Source: Protula sp. h YS-2021 (taxonomy: Eukaryota; Annelida; Polychaeta; Sabellida; Serpulidae). Taken from it: a DNA stretch of 64,000 bases. The stretch's first letter is position 1. Each line of letters starts with the position of its first letter. Of this stretch, positions 36,063 to 47,215 are shown piece by piece. The notes below the pieces were generated by a model. It made no database searches, was not told where the DNA came from, and saw only the letters and a program-made list of their open reading frames with translations. Made by a program: the position numbers and the translations under genes. Location of the stretch: the NCBI GenBank assembly GCA_949752745.1, contig OX457027.1:84927936-84991935 (forward strand). The letters run 5' to 3'.

Positions 36063-36205
36063 CAGAAAATCTTGATGCTTTATATAATCAAACTCATTAA
36101 TCTCGCCTGTTTCCTGTATGATGCAACAGCTTTCAATTTCTCCGCATTGGATGTCAACGTGACGGTCAGTCGGTGACGGCACTGTGGTCGCGGTGCAACA
36201 CAGTT
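36063..36205 (-). CDS. Candidate secreted-protein exon, unknown family
   Basis: 143 nt between TTTTCATAG and GTAATC encode LCCTATTVPSPTDRHVDIQC then GEIESCCIIQETGEINEFDY and IKHQDFL. The frame is open upstream through a hydrophobic run (FIANICLFIELCC), so an alternative is a first exon with a signal peptide, but no in-frame ATG was found close by. Codon use and Cys spacing look protein-like. It may be distantly related to the units at 11.2-11.9 kb, because flanking repeats are shared. No homologue was recognised. Confidence 0.3.
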
Positions 36206-36587
36206 CTATGAAAAGACAAATGTTCGCTATGAAAGGCGTTGTAAAAGTGCGTTCTCTGCGGTGGATTTCGCATGACAGGATGTGTGTAAAATCATCTTCA
36301 AAGTGTTAAACCATGGCTACGTGTTAGGTATATCACCAGTTTTATTTGGAGAACACCACACGGGCGGGAGGGAGAAAAAGGGCCACAGTATTATATAACA
36401 CTTTTTACTGGGTCCTGTGTCAGTTAACTAATTTTTTTCTAAATAAGTGAACACACTGATTACCTGTTATGATCGATTCCAAAATCGATCAGTACAAAAA
36501 CACTGGAGTTTTGGAGTCTGTTTCTTCTTAAAGCTTGCGGAGACATTTATGAGAGTTTTTGGAGTTATATGATATAAATGGCTGTGG

Positions 36588-36789
36588 CCGTATTCAGAAA
36601 AGTTAACGGTAAAGTTAACCAATTCCGTTAACTGCTCCTCTAGCTAACAGAACTTTCGAAAGTTAATTAATGAATTTGACTTTTTTGTTAAAATATATTC
36701 TTGTAAAAAGAAATTCCTAATTCAGCTAAATCAGTTGATTTCCCTTGTGCGATGTGCAGTTAACTGCGCAGTTAACTTTTGTGAAAACC
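36588..36789. mobile_element. Short TIR element (MITE-like), copy 2
   Basis: Ends CCGTATTCAGAAAAGTTAAC and, inverted, GGTTTTCACAAAAGTTAAC, with internal GCAGTTAACTGC. Same family as 10937-11141. The sequence immediately to its right (CTGGCAGCTATTTCGAATTT) also resembles the right flank of copy 1. Confidence 0.6.
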
Positions 36790-36837
36790 AGAGCTGGCAG
36801 CTATTTCGAATTTTCTGACCGATTCCAAAATCAACTT

Positions 36838-37386
36838 CGGTGTAAGGAAACCTTTTGACCCCCAAAATAAATCGACCCCCCGGTCGATTTGTTTTAAAAC
36901 AAACCGACCCCCCGGTCGATCTGTTTTAAAACCAACAGACCCCCCTCCCCACCCTGAAATGTTTTAACCCTCTTATTTTTTATTCATTTCTTTATTTCTT
37001 TCCACATATGGCCACCTTATCAGTTTCTTTAATTGAAATAAAAACTATATCCACGAATAACAATTTATTTAGCAACTAACATCTACATTTTCAAACACGA
37101 AAACACTTCCAACACCACTAACATACAGTCACCAAAAAATATGTCCAAGCTCAATAATGACATTTCAAAGGCTCAAAATTATTATAATTTTCTACATCAA
37201 GAGTAGAAAATGCTTAAAATAGTATTTAAAAACCATATGCACCTTTTTATTTCCATTTTCTATTTAAACATGATTATTTGGAGGGGGTCATTTTATTATA
37301 GGGGAGGTCTGTTTGTTATGGCGAGCTTCCCCAAAACAAATCGAGGGGGTCGATTTGTTTGGGGGTCAAAACGTTTCATTACACCG
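36838..37386. mobile_element. CGGTGTAA-ended TIR element, copy A (549 bp)
   Basis: The ends CGGTGTAAGGAAACCTTTTG and, inverted, CGGTGTAATGAAACGTTTTG continue into GACCCCCAAA and a palindromic TCGACCCCCCGGTCGA-type block. The TIRs are about 45 bp. The internal 400 bp are non-coding and match copy B at 40928-41526. No target duplication was recognised, so the superfamily is open. Confidence 0.8.
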
Positions 37387-40300
37387 GTCTGTCATAAAGA
37401 AACTGCAGGTGAAAATCCAAGATGTCGGCCAAAGTGGCCTTGAAATTGGACCAAAGACCACCCACTATAATAGATGATCTACAGTCCCTTGCACGAGTCT
37501 GGAATATTTTGGGGGTTGGGGATTTAGGTAGATAAAGTGCATTATTTCTAAGTTGGCCGAACCTCAAATTTCTGCAACATTTTGAAAATCGCTCGCGTGG
37601 TGCTATTACAACATTTATTCCCTGGAATGCAATACTGACCAGTGAGTTTTTAAGGGGCGGGTGGTGTGGGTCAGAAAAAAATAAACATTGTTCGTTGGTA
37701 GTATTGGTTCAGTATTGAATTACTTTCCTTCTCAAAATACTTAAAAACAAGTCGAATCATGTCTTTTTGTTCCTTTGAAAACATCTTATAACGTGAAGCC
37801 ATCATTGGCTGAATTATGGAAGTTATCGTGATTTTAATCGTAATATACAAAATATTTATCTCGAAATTACTATTAGGATAAGAGCCAGTGAACTGCGATT
37901 CTACTGTGTTGGTCAGCTAATATTACACGATCGACAGACCCCTCTGTACTACGAATACTGTGTGCCCACCAGTGACCAGCGTTGCAACATGTGAATTCTT
38001 TGTAAGGACACAACGGGGGAAATCGAGGCGTGGAAGTCTGCGATTGTTATTCCGAGAGACCGCCTGATTTCTGTTCACAGGAATACAAAAGATTTTTTAT
38101 TACATTCGGGCATAGCAGCCGGCAACAGAGTGGAAATTTGTATTAGAAGTATTTTTCGCGATTGCATTCTTATTTTTAAAGTGCGTATGGCTTTTAGTTC
38201 TTTACAAGTTGCCGTTTCGGTTGTATATTTTGCAAACCAAAAGGGATTCTAAGTTGCATAAGGAGCAACAAGTCAAATGGCAAAATAAAAACAAAAACAA
38301 CAACAACCGGCCAACTTGGAAATATTGCACTCTTTTGAAATTTTGGCACATCTTTTTTTTTCGTCATGGTAGGTAAGTTTCATATTTCCCCTACAAGCTG
38401 AAACCATAAACAATGAATTCGGTTGTTAAACAAATTTTTCACACCTTCCTAAACATGAGAGAGGTAAAAAAAATCTTGCAAAATGATCGGTATGCTAATT
38501 TTTTGGTTAAACGACAATGCTTTTTGAAAAATAACAGTAACAAGTGTGGGTCTTTATTATCTGTAACACTACAGACTTTAGTAAAAACGCCAGTATTTCG
38601 TGTGTCCACCTCTTGCATAAATGCAAAATTTCTACCCACCTAAATCCCCTCTCCCCAAAAATATTCCAGACTTATGCAATGCACTGTATATCCCAAATAT
38701 AAAAGCAAACGTATTATCAGATGTGTGTACAAAGGAGATAAAAATGGCAAAAGCTCGAGGGAGAGGATATAAAATTGGCTACAGTACGATGGAGGAGATA
38801 GAGCTGGTCAAAGTAAATCATAAGTGGTGACACCAAAATGTTAACTTCTGATTAAACTTAATAAGCCAGATGCATATTTGCCATCCCTTTCTACTCAAGT
38901 ATTGTTTATTTTGCGATACTTGACAAAAGCGTGTTCGATTTAATTTCACCAGTTTGAATCCACTGTGGCCATTTGCAGCCTTCCCCCTCCTCCCACTACC
39001 CTCCTCGTAGCAGCTGAAGACCATGCAGACGGCAACTGTACCGTCCAATATGGCGGGGAAAAAAAGAAGGTGGTGCATTGGTGAGAAAAGGACTACAGGG
39101 TCTCCACAATACAATGGATAACTAAAACACACTCAAAGGTACGGCAAAACAACCCACAAGCATTTAAGTAGGAGATATAACGGATCGTAGCTTAGTTAGT
39201 TTTGAGTACTGAACCGCTAATGAGCGCGTGCAGTCCTCTCCTCTAAGTGGTAATATGGCCGGTAATTTTCCTCAAAGATATGAACGCCTGTTGATATTTT
39301 GCCACTAAAATTCAGCCTTTAAAAATGGGATCTATGCGATTTTATGATAAATGTTTTCTACACAGTTTTACTTACCTTTCTTACAGATATGACGATATAT
39401 CCCCTTCAACTGGGCATATAATCATAATATTTCTATATCCTTTTCCGATAACCCTACAGAGATTTTCTTCCATTTTTTTGCACACGGCTTTGGGGAGAAT
39501 TGCAATTTCACGATACCCTCTCGAGAGGGGCACTCAGTACACACGATGAGTACAACGGCAGCAATGGATAACAAGGATACCATATCACCAGTTGGTCATG
39601 AATACGGCTGGAACGGCAACATGTAGAGAGATTTCTGTCGAATATACAAGTGGGAAATCAACAAACAGCAAACGCTTTGAATTTAGTAGAGAGTTGAAGC
39701 AGATCATGCAATTTGCATAAAATACCGGATTGACAACATGAACTAAATTATCTGGTGTAGTTCGGATTAAAATCCTTTTCCATAGGTTTGCTATGGGTGA
39801 TTCAATCACATTGATAAATAATATGTCCACAGACTTCATTCACATGCACCAGCCAAATACGTAAGAGGCCAGCACGAGACCATCTGAGGCCTGGTGCATC
39901 ATGATACCTACACCACCCCCCAACCACCCCCACACCCAGAGAACTTCTCCAAATCGAGAACATCATATCTTTTGTAACTTCCCCGCAACCTAATCGTCAG
40001 AAATTAGACGACAAAGTGAAATTGCAAAATCGTTTCAAAACAAACTCTACATATTTGGTTATTTTCGGGAAGGAAACGTCTTTTCATCGAATAAATCCAT
40101 AAAAATTTGTTTTATACGAATTAGTCAACAGTCACTTCTTGCTTAATCCCTATGAGTTTGTGGTGTCATTAGAAATGTGCGTGTATCTAGGGATTCTACA
40201 TTTAACATTAATTATTCAAGCATTTCAGTCTATACAGTTTGGCACGATGTTGTCGTGGTTCATTTCACCTGGTCCATGATGTGCAAATTATAACTTTTTT

Positions 40301-40390
40301 TCAACAATAACATATGAAGCTTGCGAATGTGCCTTTTCTGTTTCATAATTTAAAAAAAAAACAAATAAAGAAAGACAATTTTTGACAATT
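37387..40390. other. No confident gene
   Basis: 37470-37560 (minus) and 38620-38695 (plus) are inverted copies of a repeat (CCTAAATCCCC ... CAAAATATTCCAGACT). A plus-strand segment 39011-39080 lies between a pyrimidine-rich ...CGTAG and GTGAGA and could read AEDHADGNCTVQYGGEKKKV, or alternatively contain an ATGGCGG start. A 84-codon minus-strand frame at 39585-39839 is unassigned. The rest is AT-rich without recognisable content. Confidence 0.35.
39011..39080 (+). CDS. Possible small exon, unknown protein
   Basis: 70 nt with a good acceptor context (CTTCCCCCTCCTCCCACTAC...GTAG) and donor (GTGAGA). In one frame it reads AEDHADGNCTVQYGGEKKKV then VHW, which could be a strand-turn-strand segment. 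In another frame it contains CCAATATGGCGGGG, a plausible translation start. There are no partner exons, so this is speculative. Confidence 0.18.
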
Positions 40391-40394
40391 TAAA

Positions 40395-40915
40395 GCAACT
40401 GGTGAACCCTGCAAATATAGATCAGCTGCTGTTAACTCAGTTGTTGTATCCCGTAAATATAGATCAGCTGTAGCTAACTCAGTTGTTGTACCGCGTAAAT
40501 ATAGATCAGCTGCAACTAACTCAATTGTTCCACCCGTCAAAAATAGATCAGCTGCAATTAACTCAGTTGTTATACCCTGTAAATAGAGATCAGCTGCAAC
40601 TAACTGAGTTGTTATACCCTGTAAATATAGACCAGCTGCAGCTAACTCAGTTGTCCCACCCCTCAAAAATAGATCAGCTGCAATTAACTCAGTTGTTATA
40701 CCCTGTAAATAGAGATCAGCTGCAACTAACTGAGTTGTTGTACCCTGTAAATATAGACCAGCTGCAGCTAACTCAGTTGTCCCACCCTCAAAAATAGATC
40801 AGCTGCAATTAACTCAGTTATTACACCCTGTAAATATAGATCAGCTGCAACTAAATGAGTTGTTGTACCCTGTAAATATAGATCGGCTGCGGCTAACTCA
40901 GCTGCAACTGGACCA
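40395..40915. repeat. 42-bp minisatellite, about 12 copies
   Basis: The unit is CAGCTGCAACTAACTCAGTT followed by GTTATACCCTGTAAATATAGAT. Its length is a multiple of three, so both strands stay open (14-residue DQLQLTQLLYPVNI on plus). Every unit carries the E-box-like CAGCTG. I see no evidence that it is coding. Confidence 0.92.
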
Positions 40916-40927
40916 TTACAACCAACC

Positions 40928-41526
40928 CGGTGTAAGGAAACGTTTTGACCCCCAAAATAAATCGACCCCCCGGTCGATTTGTTTTAAAACAAACAGACCC
41001 CCCGGTCGATTTGTTTTAAAACAAACAGACCCCCCGGTCGATTTGTTTTAAAACAAACAGACCCCCTCTGAAATGTTTTAACCCTCTTATTTTTTTTTGA
41101 TTTCTTTATTTCTTTCCATATATGGCCATCTTATCAGTTTCTTTAATTGAAATAAAAACTATATCCACGAATAACAATTTATCTAGCAACTAATGTCTAC
41201 ATTTTTAAACACGAAAACACTTCCAACACCACTAACATGCAGTCACCGAAAAATCTGTCCAGGCTCAATAATGGCATTTCATAGGCTCAAAATAATACAT
41301 CAAGAGGTAGAAAATGCTTAAAATAGTATTTAAAAACCACATGCACCTTTTTCACTTCCACTTTATATTTAAACATGATTATTTGGAGGGGGTCATTTTA
41401 TTATGGGGGAGGTCTGTTTGTTATGGCGGGTTTTCCCAAAACAAATCGACCGGGGGGTCTGTTTGTTTTAAAACAAATCGACCGGGGGATCGATTTGTTT
41501 GGGGGTCAAAACGTTTCATTACACCG
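40928..41526. mobile_element. CGGTGTAA-ended TIR element, copy B (599 bp)
   Basis: Closely matches copy A (36838-37386). The left arm has three, rather than two, ~38-bp subunits of GACCCCCCGGTCGATTTG then TTTTAAAACAAACA, and the right arm also carries this palindromic block. It is inserted in or beside the 30-bp array, since its left flank ACTGGACCATTACAACCAAC resembles one unit of that array. Confidence 0.82.
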
Positions 41527-41772
41527 GTCGTCACTGGACCAGTTATCGACATCCCGGTCATTACTGGATCAGTTATCGCCATCCAATCGTCACTGGATCA
41601 GTTATCGCCATCCAATCGTCACTGGATCAGTTTTCGCCATCCAATCGTCACTGGACCAGTTATCGCCATCCTGTTCGTCACTGGACCAGTTATCGCCATC
41701 CTGTTCGTCACTGGACCAGTTATCGCCATCCCGATCGTCACTGGACCAGTTATCGCCATCCAAGTCTCACTA
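41527..41772. repeat. 30-bp minisatellite, 8 copies
   Basis: The unit is CGTCACTGGACCAGTTATCG followed by CCATCCAAT. The frames on the plus strand are artefacts of a unit length divisible by three. Confidence 0.92.
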
Positions 41773-43158
41773 GATTAATTGTTGTGGATTCCCATCATCG
41801 CCCTGCTACCTTATTTCCACATGTTCTATGCATCCGCTCGTTTGCCCATCTATTCTTGGTCTCACTCAGCCGCTTTATTCCTCCTCATAATGAAAGTCAT
41901 AAACCTAGACACGAGTGTGGCATTCGGGATTGGGGCCTGGCAGCATGCGTGTCCAAAAAGGGGGGAGAGGATTTGGGGGGGGGGGCAGATGCAACCCGTG
42001 AAGAGTACCAGTTCGTTTTAGGATGAAATTTGCTGAAATGTCTGAGCTTTTGTTTTTTAGTCTCACTTCGCGTTTACTTGTCGTTTTAAAAAGTCATGGA
42101 CACGCATGGTAACCAGCTTGTTCGTGAGTGCCCCCTCCCCTCCCCTGTGCCTTTTTGAAAGGGGATTGATTTTTTTAACCCTATCAATGGCTTTTGATAA
42201 GTTTCAATGACTTATTGTACCAAAAGCTGTGCCGAACCCGCACAAGTGAATGCGAACTGAAAAAAAGAAACGCCCTCGAAAAGCTCTTTCTGAGGCTTTG
42301 TGGCTAACATTTCAATAACCTTTCAAGGTAATTGAGTGAAATCGAATTGACATCTCGTGGATTGAAGCGATGAATAACAGGTTCCCACAGCAACCTGTTG
42401 TGACGTTGGCAGGCTCTTCTTGCCACCACCACTGTCCCCGCTCCATTCACCAGCGCTAATCATCATTGATGTCCAGTTTCAGTTGAGTAAATTTCAATAG
42501 AGTGGAGTAGTTTGTCGAGTGAATAGATGGGGGGCTTTTCTCTCTGTGTCTCTCCCTCTTTTTTTTTTTTTTTGCTCATAAGCAGTTCCAGCATAAAAAA
42601 TCTGAAGGTCGCGCAAGTTTTATATGATCTATTGTGAAAAATAGACACGAAAAATGCTTTCGTACAAATTTAAACAAAAAAGAACAATCCAAGGACGGAG
42701 AATGCTTTGATAGAAAGGCTGCCGTGGTATCTCACAAATGTCAGTGTCTCCGTGCTTATACAACGACTTTTTTATTCCGTCTCTGCAGCCCCGATCCCCG
42801 ATGTGTGTTCAATGTGGCGGAAACGACGCTGTTTCGACTTTAATGTACAGCCATATCTCGACGTTAACTCGACTTCTGGTCTCGGCGTATGTCCAAAGTC
42901 GGTTCGCGACATCTAAGGAACGTCTTACGAACGTTGCACGCTCACTGGGAAGGATAAACAGTTTAGAATCAGAATCTTTTGGAAATACAAATAACAGATA
43001 CACAAAAGGTGCACATCGCCTTTTAGCAATGTCGATCTTTTATCCAATCACATTGACAAAAAAAACTGTAAAACTGCAAATATTTGATGGGCCTTCATCA
43101 GTCGCCTGACCACCTGCCTCGATAGCTAACTCGATAAGATGTTGGACTGATAATTACG
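41773..43158. other. No gene recognised
   Basis: Unique-looking sequence with low-complexity patches (G run at 41975-41987, T run at 42561-42574). Overlapping frames at 42634-43109 have no recognised domain. Confidence 0.4.
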
Positions 43159-43332
<174 letters not shown>

Positions 43333-43375
43333 GGCAAAATATTGCAATGCACTCGTACTTGGGATTTTTTTACTA

Positions 43376-43440
43376 CCTCCCAGTTGATTGTGCTGTCGCC
43401 TGTGAAGGAAAAGGTTGCGAGTTCAAGCTTCAGTCAGGAG
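43376..43440 (+). repeat. tRNA-like head of a SINE remnant
   Basis: CAGTTGATTGTGCTGTCGCC (box A-like) and GGTTGCGAGTTCAAGC (box B-like) have tRNA-like spacing, followed by an ATTTTATTT-rich stretch. No target duplication was seen, so this is tentative. Confidence 0.35.
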
Positions 43441-43849
43441 TCATTTTATTTTATTTATTTATTTTGTGTGTATGTTTTGCTTGACTGCTATGTCTTAAGT
43501 GTTGCTCAAAATGTGTAATAGTACTTAATGCTTTTTATTAATACTTAATACATTGTAATACAGTTTTTTTTTATCTGTTCGGCAAAAACTGACCAGATAA
43601 ACTGATAGCTTTAAGAGAAACACAAAAAAATGCTGTTCGTCCCACAGATCCTGTCCGATTACTTTTAATGGCAGTGTTGCCTGTGAGGCCTTCTATCAAA
43701 TGTAAATTTACTCAAAATTCGCCGTTTTCTCCTTTCACTTTTGCAATTTCTTCGCTTTTAAGGTTGGGCAAAATTCCCATGGACATTCTTGTTTAAATAC
43801 TCCTACTCATCCATAACAGACAGATCACCACAGAGGTCAGCTGATAAAA

Positions 43850-43965
43850 GAGTATAGTATTTGGAAAAGCAGCGTATAGTCTTTGAAATAACAGACTGCA
43901 GTGTTTGGAACAGTAAAGTACAGTGTTTGAACTAACCGAGTACAGTGTTTAAAATATAGCAAAAC
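43850..43965. repeat. Degenerate ~27-bp repeat, about 4 copies
   Basis: Recurring GTACAGTGTTTGAA-CTAAC-GA text. Short and diverged. Confidence 0.5.
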
Positions 43966-44411
43966 TTGGACAAACCTGTATAATGTAAACAACTCCCTAA
44001 TTCGGACACGCTTTTTCAGTCTCTTCTAGTTTCCCATGGGTTTCTGTACAATAAGGACCTGGACAATGTAGTCATGGGCGTAATTTTAGTTCAAAGACAA
44101 TAATTATCGTGATGGGTCTTTCCACTCAAAATACCCCTTTCCTGTCAGACTATGTGTATTAGTCTCTTGAAGCATTCCAGTTATGTAGAAACTCATCGGG
44201 ATCATGCGCGGATCTAGGGTTTTTTTGTGGTTACCAGGCTGCAAAGGTCTCCCGTTATCGTTACCCTTTTAGGGTGGCGGGGAAGTTGGACAAGCATTTG
44301 GTCTCAATAGGTTCATCCTATTACGGTAAAGCTGATATCCCATAAATGACAACTATTTAAGCAATTATATACTACCTTAAAAACCGCTTAAAGAAAGTCA
44401 GTGGAATAATC

Positions 44412-44511
44412 TATCGTTTTATTTCGTAAAACGAGCTTTTACGAGTAAAAGCGCAATTCGCGTTCTCCACTTTTAATGGGTTCCCTTCCAGTAATATTTA
44501 CCACGCAAAAT
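44412..44511 (-). repeat. Right inverted terminal repeat of the DIRS element
   Basis: The outer tip 44412-44475 is complementary to 44694-44758 of the ICR. The inner 44462-44511 is the inverse of 52173-52221 in the left ITR. Confidence 0.92.
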
Positions 44512-44693
44512 AAAAAAGAACTTTTTGAGGTACCGTTCAAGATCACTTAACCCTTCCATCCATCCTTCGACCAATCAGGATGGCCGAGACGTCGTCTGCT
44601 AGTCTCGTGTAAACGACATTCCCTTTTTAGCCCCAAAGGCGGTAAAACACGCCCAGGCTAGTTGGGGATGGATGGGACGGGTTAAAATCAAAG

Positions 44694-44808
44694 TTAAAAG
44701 TGGAGAACGCGAATTGCGCTTTTACTCGTAAAAGCTCGTTTTACGAAATAAAACGATAGTTTTACTTCGCAAAAGCTTTTAATTCGCTTATCTCCACTTT
44801 TAATGGGA
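44694..44808 (-). repeat. Internal complementary region (ICR)
   Basis: 44694-44758 is the reverse complement of the right tip. 44759-44808 is the reverse complement of the left tip (52205-52254). The two halves abut at CGATA/GTTTTACTTCG, i.e. the sequence of the circle junction. Confidence 0.92.
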
Positions 44809-45987
44809 CTTGAGTCCGGAGCAGGGGAGCCTGCCATTCTTGAACTGCCCAAAAAGGTCGCGAATTACACTATGGCTTGTAGAAGCTCATTGCATGTAAG
44901 CGAGGAGTGCTGTGCACTCGAAGCAAAAGAAGAAATAAAACTTGTCAGCTAAGTTTCAATTCTTTAATGATTTCCTAAATAAAGTCCGGAGGCGAACCAT
45001 TCCGGTCTTTCAACATAAGGTAAAATCGTAACAAAGTAAAAATATCACAGCAACTGTCAGTTGAGATGAGAAAGGCTTCCAACCATGCCATCATCTTTTT
45101 TGAGAACTATCACCATCCCCCTCCAACCGCCCACCGGATGGATCCCTACCTCAAGTTCTCACTATTCACTTGCTATGTATTGATGAACAATTAGGTTTAT
45201 TTAGAAGTACTACAAAACGATCGTAAATCCATAGGAATTACGCAAATAAACTCTTTGACACTTCTAGTAAAGTGACTGAAGTGTCTTACAAGACATGCAA
45301 TTCAAACTTGGAAAATGAAAGGGAGTCCGCTGTCTAACTTTTCTTCTTCCCATTTGATAAATTACCACGTTTTATTTGAAATAAACTCGTAGCGATTGAC
45401 TAGATAGTTCTAAAACTACTGTAAATTGTCATAAAATGAAAAACAGAAAAAGTTTTGCTTATTTATGACTGTTTTCCTATATGGGGCCGTTATGGTCCCA
45501 TAAGCCCATAATGACACTATGGTACCTCATACCATGAACCATAAACCGGTCTTTCGGACTTCCGGCTACAACGGGTGTACGGTCACTGGGTACGTCTGGG
45601 ACCGACCTGGTCCCCCCCCCCCCTTTCTTTCTAAAAAACTTGAAGAAAGGAGATCAAAATTTAAGCATCCGAGTAGCCGTAAGACCGAAGACTGGGCTGT
45701 ACCCATTACACATGCGATCCTGAACACTTCGGAGTAAATAAATGCTTAATTAAACATAACCGTCCAGCGTTTATCCGTAACTTAATATAAGCACGGAACC
45801 GAAATGGTCCGAAGGACCTGAGCGAAAGGCGAAATGTTCAGAGTAAGAAGGAAAAAACCTTCTTGTAGGTTGTTACTTTCGTGGCTTGTTGTTGCTGTTA
45901 TTGTTCCCGTTACGGCCCTTGGAGAAGTTACTCTTGTGCTTGCCCTTGTTCTTAAACTTGGGGGAAGCATTCCTACAACAGAAACAT
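44809..45987 (-). other. 3' untranslated part of the DIRS element
   Basis: Between the recombinase stop and the ICR. It contains CCGTTATGGTCCC and GGTCTTTCGGACTTCCGG-like inverted words and a C run at 45613-45622. The small minus-strand frame 45782-45970 has no recognised domain. Confidence 0.6.
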
Positions 45988-47215
45988 TCAGCCTGTAATG
46001 GTCGTTTCTGAAGCCACGAACGGTCCTAATGAATATAAACCAGACAATTCATCTTGAGAAAAATCTTTCAGATAGTATTTAGCAAACGAGTTGGGGGAAA
46101 CCCAACAACCTGTTTTTAATATATCCGAAAGGGACACGTTACGTACCGCCCTGAGGGAATTGGCTACTTGCCTTACCTGATGGGCTTTGATGCTCGATTC
46201 CCCTAACGGGTTAGGGTCGATTTGTGCATCGTCATAGGCTGCCAAAATGATCCTTTTAATATAATTTGAGATCGACTGCTTCGAAAGATCTTTGTTAAAT
46301 TTCGGCATAAAAGAAATGATGAGAGCCTCCTGATTTTTTGATCTGTAGGCCTCTGACATTTCTAAATACTGTTGCAGCGCTTTGACGGGACACAAAGAGA
46401 CCAGACCGTCTGAGTCGGGGTCATCTGGTAGGGATGGGAGAGTAATGTGATCGAACGTTCCCATCCCTTGGGTCATGATGTGGGTTTTTCCCATGAATCC
46501 TGCTCTGGGGACTAGGGTGACCTTCTCCCATGTACCCTTATCTTTATTTACCTTTCCGTCCAGGGCATGGATTTCGCCTCTTCTTTTGCCCAAAGCTAAA
46601 GCCAATAAAAACGTGAATCTTAATGTTGCGTTTTTTTGCTGAAATCACGTCTTTACTAAAAACATCTGGGCGCTGAAGGTACTGTAAGACTAACGATAAA
46701 TCCCACTGCGCTATGTTGGATGGGCAGGGTGGGGAGTTAACTTTTAAATGTCTTACTAATTGTGATAGGGATGTATCTTCGCCCGGGTCGTAGCCTGTAG
46801 ACGCTTTGAGTCTTGACCCTATAGCGGCCCTATAGCCCTCGATGGAACCTACCTTTAATTTCACCTCCGTGAAAAGGTGATCGAGGAAATCCGCTACCAC
46901 TGCTGGGCTAGCCTGAAACGGATCTAGCTTAGAAGTGCTACACCAAGCGGCAAATTTATTCCACTGCGACCTGTAAACTTTGGCCGTCGAGCCCTTGTGA
47001 CTGTTTACTATTTTCTCTCTCACCTGCTTAGAAAAACCCTTGTTTTTCAGAAAGGCCTGGTCAGACACCATAGGTGGAGGTTCAGTAAGCGAGGGGAGGG
47101 GTGGAAGTGATGCCAATGGGGTTGTGATAGCAACTCGTTGTGGCATGGGATCGGTATCGACCTTACTACCTTGCAATGGAGTAGGAGGGCGAACCATGGG
47201 GCTTCCGGTGTTCAT
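45988..47215 (-). pseudogene. Tyrosine recombinase of the DIRS element (one frame change)
   Basis: The N-terminal part (47215 to about 46640) has a core-binding domain: HKGSTAKVYRSQWNKFAAWC, ...VVADFLDHLFTEV, GYRAAIGSRLK. The catalytic part (46630-45988) has GKRRGEIHAL (first catalytic Arg), HQVRQVANS (H-x-x-R), GCWVSPNSFAKYYL (nucleophile Tyr) and a C-terminal tail. The two parts are in different frames that meet at an A7 run (46631-46637): one A fewer would join them in a smooth family match. It integrates the circular DNA copy in place of an integrase. The ATG at 47213-47215 overlaps the RT stop as ATGA. All four catalytic positions visible are present, so one indel (or slippage) separates it from an intact protein. 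Confidence 0.88.

Noticed and set aside
46625..46640. Canonical -1 slippery site in the recombinase
   Set aside because: The A7 run is in the wrong zero frame for the X XXY YYZ rule, and the required change is +1. An indel is simpler.
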